From positions 1-35,024 of the forward strand of contig JAEUUP010000023.1 of the NCBI GenBank assembly GCA_016787525.1: a DNA stretch of 35,024 bases. The letters are read 5' to 3'. The notes below the pieces were generated by a model. It made no database searches and had not been told where the DNA came from. It saw nothing but the letters and a program-made list of their open reading frames with translations. The DNA comes from Saprospiraceae bacterium (lineage in GTDB: Bacteria; Bacteroidota; Bacteroidia; Chitinophagales; Saprospiraceae). Position numbers and translations under genes: made by a program. Positions 32,525 to 35,024 of this stretch are shown one piece after another (within the stretch, counting starts at the first letter, position 1; every line of letters starts with the position of its first letter).

Positions 32525-34828
32525 TCATTTTACATCAAACACATGCCGACCTGCTTTTACATTTTCTACAATATAATAACCGTTTGTTGGCAAAATGGAA
32601 GACTTTTTTCCATTGATATACAAATCTACTTGATTATTGTTTTGCGGTACATAAACGGTGGCAGTCGTACAACTCGGTACAATGATTTCTAATCTGATTC
32701 CCTCTCTCAAAGGAGTCCTTTGGACAGTATTTTTATTAAAATTGACTGAAATAGGTCCTTTTATCGTGGGCGTTGTCACATTTGCATGAGTCAAATGTCC
32801 GAATTGAGGCTTTATTTGAAAAGTTTCAAAAGCGGGACTTAGTGGTTCGATACCCATCAATTTCCTTACGATGATATTTGCTGGCGCAGCACCCCACGCA
32901 TGATTCCAATCGAGGTTGGGTTTATAGACTTTGTCCCACGCTTCCAACGAAATGGTTGAACCTGTTTTTATCATATTGTACCAACTTCTTTGGGTTGTAG
33001 CTGTCATCAATTCTAAACCATAATCGCCTTGACCACCATCGTACAAGGCATCTAACAAAAACTGTGAACCGTAAACACTACACGCCATTCTGCGGCTTTT
33101 TATAAATGCCGATACCTTCTGAATATCTTTGTCGGGAATCAAACCAAAAGCAAGCGCAAACATATTGCTGTGCAAAGAAGTGTGGTTTGTACTATCGCCG
33201 TCTTTGATAAGACCTGTTTGCGCATCTCTAAACACTGTTTGAAAGCTGTTATACACTTGTTGGGCTTTGGTTTTATACAGTTCGGCTTCTTCGGTTTGAT
33301 ACAACGCCATTGCTATTTTTTGCATCAAAACCAAGTTTTGATAGTAGTAAGCATTCACAACGGCATTGTAAGTATTAAAAATAAAACCATCGGTTTCGCC
33401 ATCGTATTCTTTTTCAGTACCAATAAAACCACTCTTTTGTGGCCAATCAACAATGTCATGTAAGCCTCGCCGCCCGTCGAAGGTCTTTGTGATATGAATG
33501 GTTTTTAAAAATTCATCTGTTTGTTTATTGGTTCTTGTACTGATTAATCCATTTTCACTTGCCAAAGGCATCAAAGTTTTAAGTTTTAATTCAGAATAGA
33601 AATTCTTTAAAAACAAATCATCACCCGTGTACATATAATCATTCCACGCCAATAGCACATTTTGTAAACTCCATTCAGTAGGCCATGTTGGATGATAAAT
33701 TAAATAGTTCAACGAGCGACGTGCCATACTGTATTCTGCATCAACGGCATAGTGCGACAATTGATTGATGACTGCGTCGGCTTCATACGGAATGCGCTCA
33801 CGGTCGCCGTCAATATAATAACCTGTAAAACTGGTGGCTTTGATGGAGTATTTGCACAAATCCCAAACTTGATTCAATACCGTATCGCTCGATGTAAAAG
33901 ATGCTGCCTTGTCATTGAAAGGATAAAAAACTATTTTGCGTTGAACCGATACGTCTTTGATAATGCCTTTTTTATTTTCAATAGAAACGTATCTAAACGG
34001 ATACACTTCGCCGATATAATCAGGCATCATAACGGGATTGCGGCTGTTGCGTTTTTCATTGGTTTCCCATTTGAGCGTGTAGTCGTGCGTACCTGCTTTT
34101 ATACTGAGGGGGTATCTGAGATAACGAATATTGCGTCCCGCTTCTTTGTGAATGGTATTTTTATCTGCCAAAGCCTCCCCCACTTCTATCCAAATCGAAT
34201 CCGCTTGCTCACTTGTCAGATGCAGCGACAATTGTCCCAAAGCATCTTTTCCAAAATCTAAAAAATACGAACCATCATTTTTCTTTACCACATCTATCGG
34301 TTTTTGAATTTCTGCTGACAAAGGATGATGCGCAAATACTTCTGCCGAATCGGGTGCATTGAGATAAAAGGAAGCGATGTCAGAAAAAGGCGTTTCGTTA
34401 TTGTTTTCGTCCCAAATTTTCACTGTCCAATAATAGATTTTACCTATTTCTAACGGTTTTCCGTTATAAATGACAGATGCAGATTTAAGAAATTTTGAAG
34501 ATTGCCCCAATTCCTGTTTTCTAAAGTTCCAACGATCGGCTTTGTTTTCTGCTAAATACTGAGGGGTCGTCGCCACTAAAATGTGATAAGCTGTTATTCC
34601 TTTTATCGTTGTATCCGTTGACCACGTAAATCTTGGTTTTTTATTAAAAATGTGGGCAAATTGATACACGTCTTTTTGTTGCACAGCTTCCGCTAAAGGT
34701 ATTGTTACAGGAATACCGTTTTTATAGACTTTATCCGTCTGCAAAAGCAAATCGCACCGTAAATCTGTTATTTGACTTTGCAGATTATAGGCAAACAGAG
34801 TTAAAAGAAGAATGAACTGTTTTTTCAT
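32525..34828 (-). CDS. Secreted alpha-L-rhamnosidase (GH78-like)
   Basis: The 767-residue protein has a signal peptide (FILLLTLFAYNLQSQ) and a GH78 layout: N-terminal FN3-like sandwich (about 60-155; FTWSTDT, YYWTVKIWDE), a beta domain (about 185-300; YFLDFGKDALGQLSLHL) and an (alpha/alpha)6 catalytic domain (about 310-650) with DGDRERIPYEAD at 340-351 in place of the usual DCPQRDERxGWxGD, keeping the acidic pair, and AWNDYMYTGD and WDKVYKPNLDWNHAWGAAPANII further on. A C-terminal beta domain closes the chain. It releases alpha-linked L-rhamnose in the periplasm or outside. Direct repeats upstream (34849-34878) may be regulatory. Exact TACTGAGGGG copies at 34102 and 34557. A small palindrome, CAAAGGAGTCCTTTG, is embedded near the 3' end (32709-32723). 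Confidence 0.88.
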   Translation of the reverse strand: MKKQFILLLTLFAYNLQSQITDLRCDLLLQTDKVYKNGIPVTIPLAEAVQQKDVYQFAHIFNKKPRFTWSTDTTIKGITAYHILVATTPQYLAENKADRWNFRKQELGQSSKFLKSASVIYNGKPLEIGKIYYWTVKIWDENNNETPFSDIASFYLNAPDSAEVFAHHPLSAEIQKPIDVVKKNDGSYFLDFGKDALGQLSLHLTSEQADSIWIEVGEALADKNTIHKEAGRNIRYLRYPLSIKAGTHDYTLKWETNEKRNSRNPVMMPDYIGEVYPFRYVSIENKKGIIKDVSVQRKIVFYPFNDKAASFTSSDTVLNQVWDLCKYSIKATSFTGYYIDGDRERIPYEADAVINQLSHYAVDAEYSMARRSLNYLIYHPTWPTEWSLQNVLLAWNDYMYTGDDLFLKNFYSELKLKTLMPLASENGLISTRTNKQTDEFLKTIHITKTFDGRRGLHDIVDWPQKSGFIGTEKEYDGETDGFIFNTYNAVVNAYYYQNLVLMQKIAMALYQTEEAELYKTKAQQVYNSFQTVFRDAQTGLIKDGDSTNHTSLHSNMFALAFGLIPDKDIQKVSAFIKSRRMACSVYGSQFLLDALYDGGQGDYGLELMTATTQRSWYNMIKTGSTISLEAWDKVYKPNLDWNHAWGAAPANIIVRKLMGIEPLSPAFETFQIKPQFGHLTHANVTTPTIKGPISVNFNKNTVQRTPLREGIRLEIIVPSCTTATVYVPQNNNQVDLYINGKKSSILPTNGYYIVENVKAGRHVFDVK

Positions 34829-34848
34829 TTTATTTATTTTTGAGTAAA

Positions 34849-34878
34849 ACGTATCGGATTAGGGAACACGTATCGGAT
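34849..34878. promoter_or_regulatory. Direct repeat ACGTATCGGAT upstream of the GH78 gene
   Basis: ACGTATCGGAT occurs at 34849-34859 and again at 34868-34878, a spacing of 19 bp start to start, 21-50 bp before the start codon on minus. Tandem identical half-sites two helical turns apart fit an activator or repressor site. No matching copies upstream of other genes in the window were noticed. The rest of 34879-35024 is AT-rich with one small palindrome (35006-35019). Confidence 0.4.
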
Positions 34879-35024
34879 ACTTCAAAAGTTAATGCTGTCA
34901 ACTTAGTGCTAATGTTGTGTTATTATCAAAGAACAAAGTTCATTGAAATATTTAGCTTATATTTAGGGATGAAAAAAAAGACTATATCTATACGACGATA
35001 GGCGATCGAATAAATTCGACTATT

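Larger units (their letters stand above)
994..34566. repeat. Dispersed 10-bp element TACTGAGGGG, 34 exact copies
   Basis: Start positions on plus: 994, 3167, 4192, 6087, 8509, 10762, 11414, 12550, 14200, 20687, 21595, 22582, 25455, 27607, 27892, 29394, 30554, 31872, 32236, 34102, 34557. Start positions read on minus (CCCCTCAGTA on plus): 1347, 3945, 4032, 9285, 10944, 12837, 14441, 17083, 17298, 18351, 19183, 20259, 22739. Three more sites differ only in the first base: 2715 and 7076 (minus), 31168 (plus). The base after GGGG is G in 18, T in 15, A in 1 and C in none. In 28 of 34 the run of 4-6 G ends in T. Chance expectation is about 0.07 copies. Twenty-six copies are inside coding regions, one supplies a stop codon and seven are between genes. 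The abundance is seen directly; a role as uptake sequence, recombination signal or protein-binding site is inference. Confidence 0.95.

Noticed and set aside
994-34566. TACTGAGGGG as a promoter, ribosome-binding or terminator motif
   Set aside because: Only seven copies are between genes, orientation does not follow transcription, and copies are spread through coding regions; a gene-expression signal would not show that.
994-34566. TACTGAGGGG as a restriction-modification site or CRISPR-type repeat
   Set aside because: It is ten contiguous bases, non-palindromic and enriched where restriction sites are usually avoided; spacing is irregular and no spacers or cas genes are present.

Overview
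The window comes from a member of the Bacteroidota. It has a SusC/SusD pair, and three predicted extracellular proteins end in a type IX secretion (T9SS, type A) sorting domain with the YPNP motif. It also has a Y_Y_Y/beta-propeller regulator ending in a LuxR-type helix-turn-helix. No rRNA, tRNA, CRISPR array or intact insertion sequence was found. Genus cannot be read from the sequence; an environmental, polysaccharide-degrading lineage fits best.

Layout. 1-680: 5' part of a caspase-family peptidase (minus). 1.2-4.1 kb: XdhC-like protein, beta-propeller lactonase and SDR dehydrogenase (all minus). 4.3-22 kb: a polysaccharide utilisation locus, all minus: sensor-regulator (19187-21931), T9SS-exported glucoamylase-like protein, five-module T9SS surface protein, lipoprotein glucoamylase-like protein, GH3 beta-glucosidase, SGNH hydrolase, SusC, SusD. 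The two glucoamylase-like proteins belong to the family classified as GH144 (endo-beta-1,2-glucanase). Together with the GH3 enzyme this suggests a beta-1,2-glucan (sophoran or cyclic/periplasmic glucan) substrate: surface binding and endo-cleavage, import by SusCD, then release of glucose by the GH3 enzyme. 22-27 kb: DoxX on plus, then a visibly AT-rich minus-strand stretch with a PD-(D/E)XK nuclease-like protein, an HNH protein and an OLD-family ATPase-TOPRIM protein (possible defence genes). 27.8-28.7 kb: an unrecognised protein with a C-terminal carboxypeptidase-regulatory-like domain (plus). 29-35 kb: a DUF5060/GH5-like T9SS glycoside hydrolase and a GH78 alpha-L-rhamnosidase (minus).

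The strongest unexplained signal is a 10-mer, TACTGAGGGG. It occurs 34 times exactly in 35 kb (21 on plus, 13 on minus), and three more sites share the 9-base core ACTGAGGGG. Chance predicts about 0.07 exact sites. It lies inside genes in both orientations and in every usable frame, as well as between genes, and 28 of 34 copies read TACTGA-G(4-6)-T. Length, density (about 1 per kb) and indifference to coding resemble the DNA uptake sequences of Neisseria and Haemophilus. I know of no such element in this phylum; the function is inference. Other repeat structure includes two non-coding 21-bp tandem arrays (9997-10143 and 27409-27554), a third 21-bp array coding for a coiled coil, a hairpin-linked duplication of the xdhC 3' end, and several inverted-repeat elements between genes.
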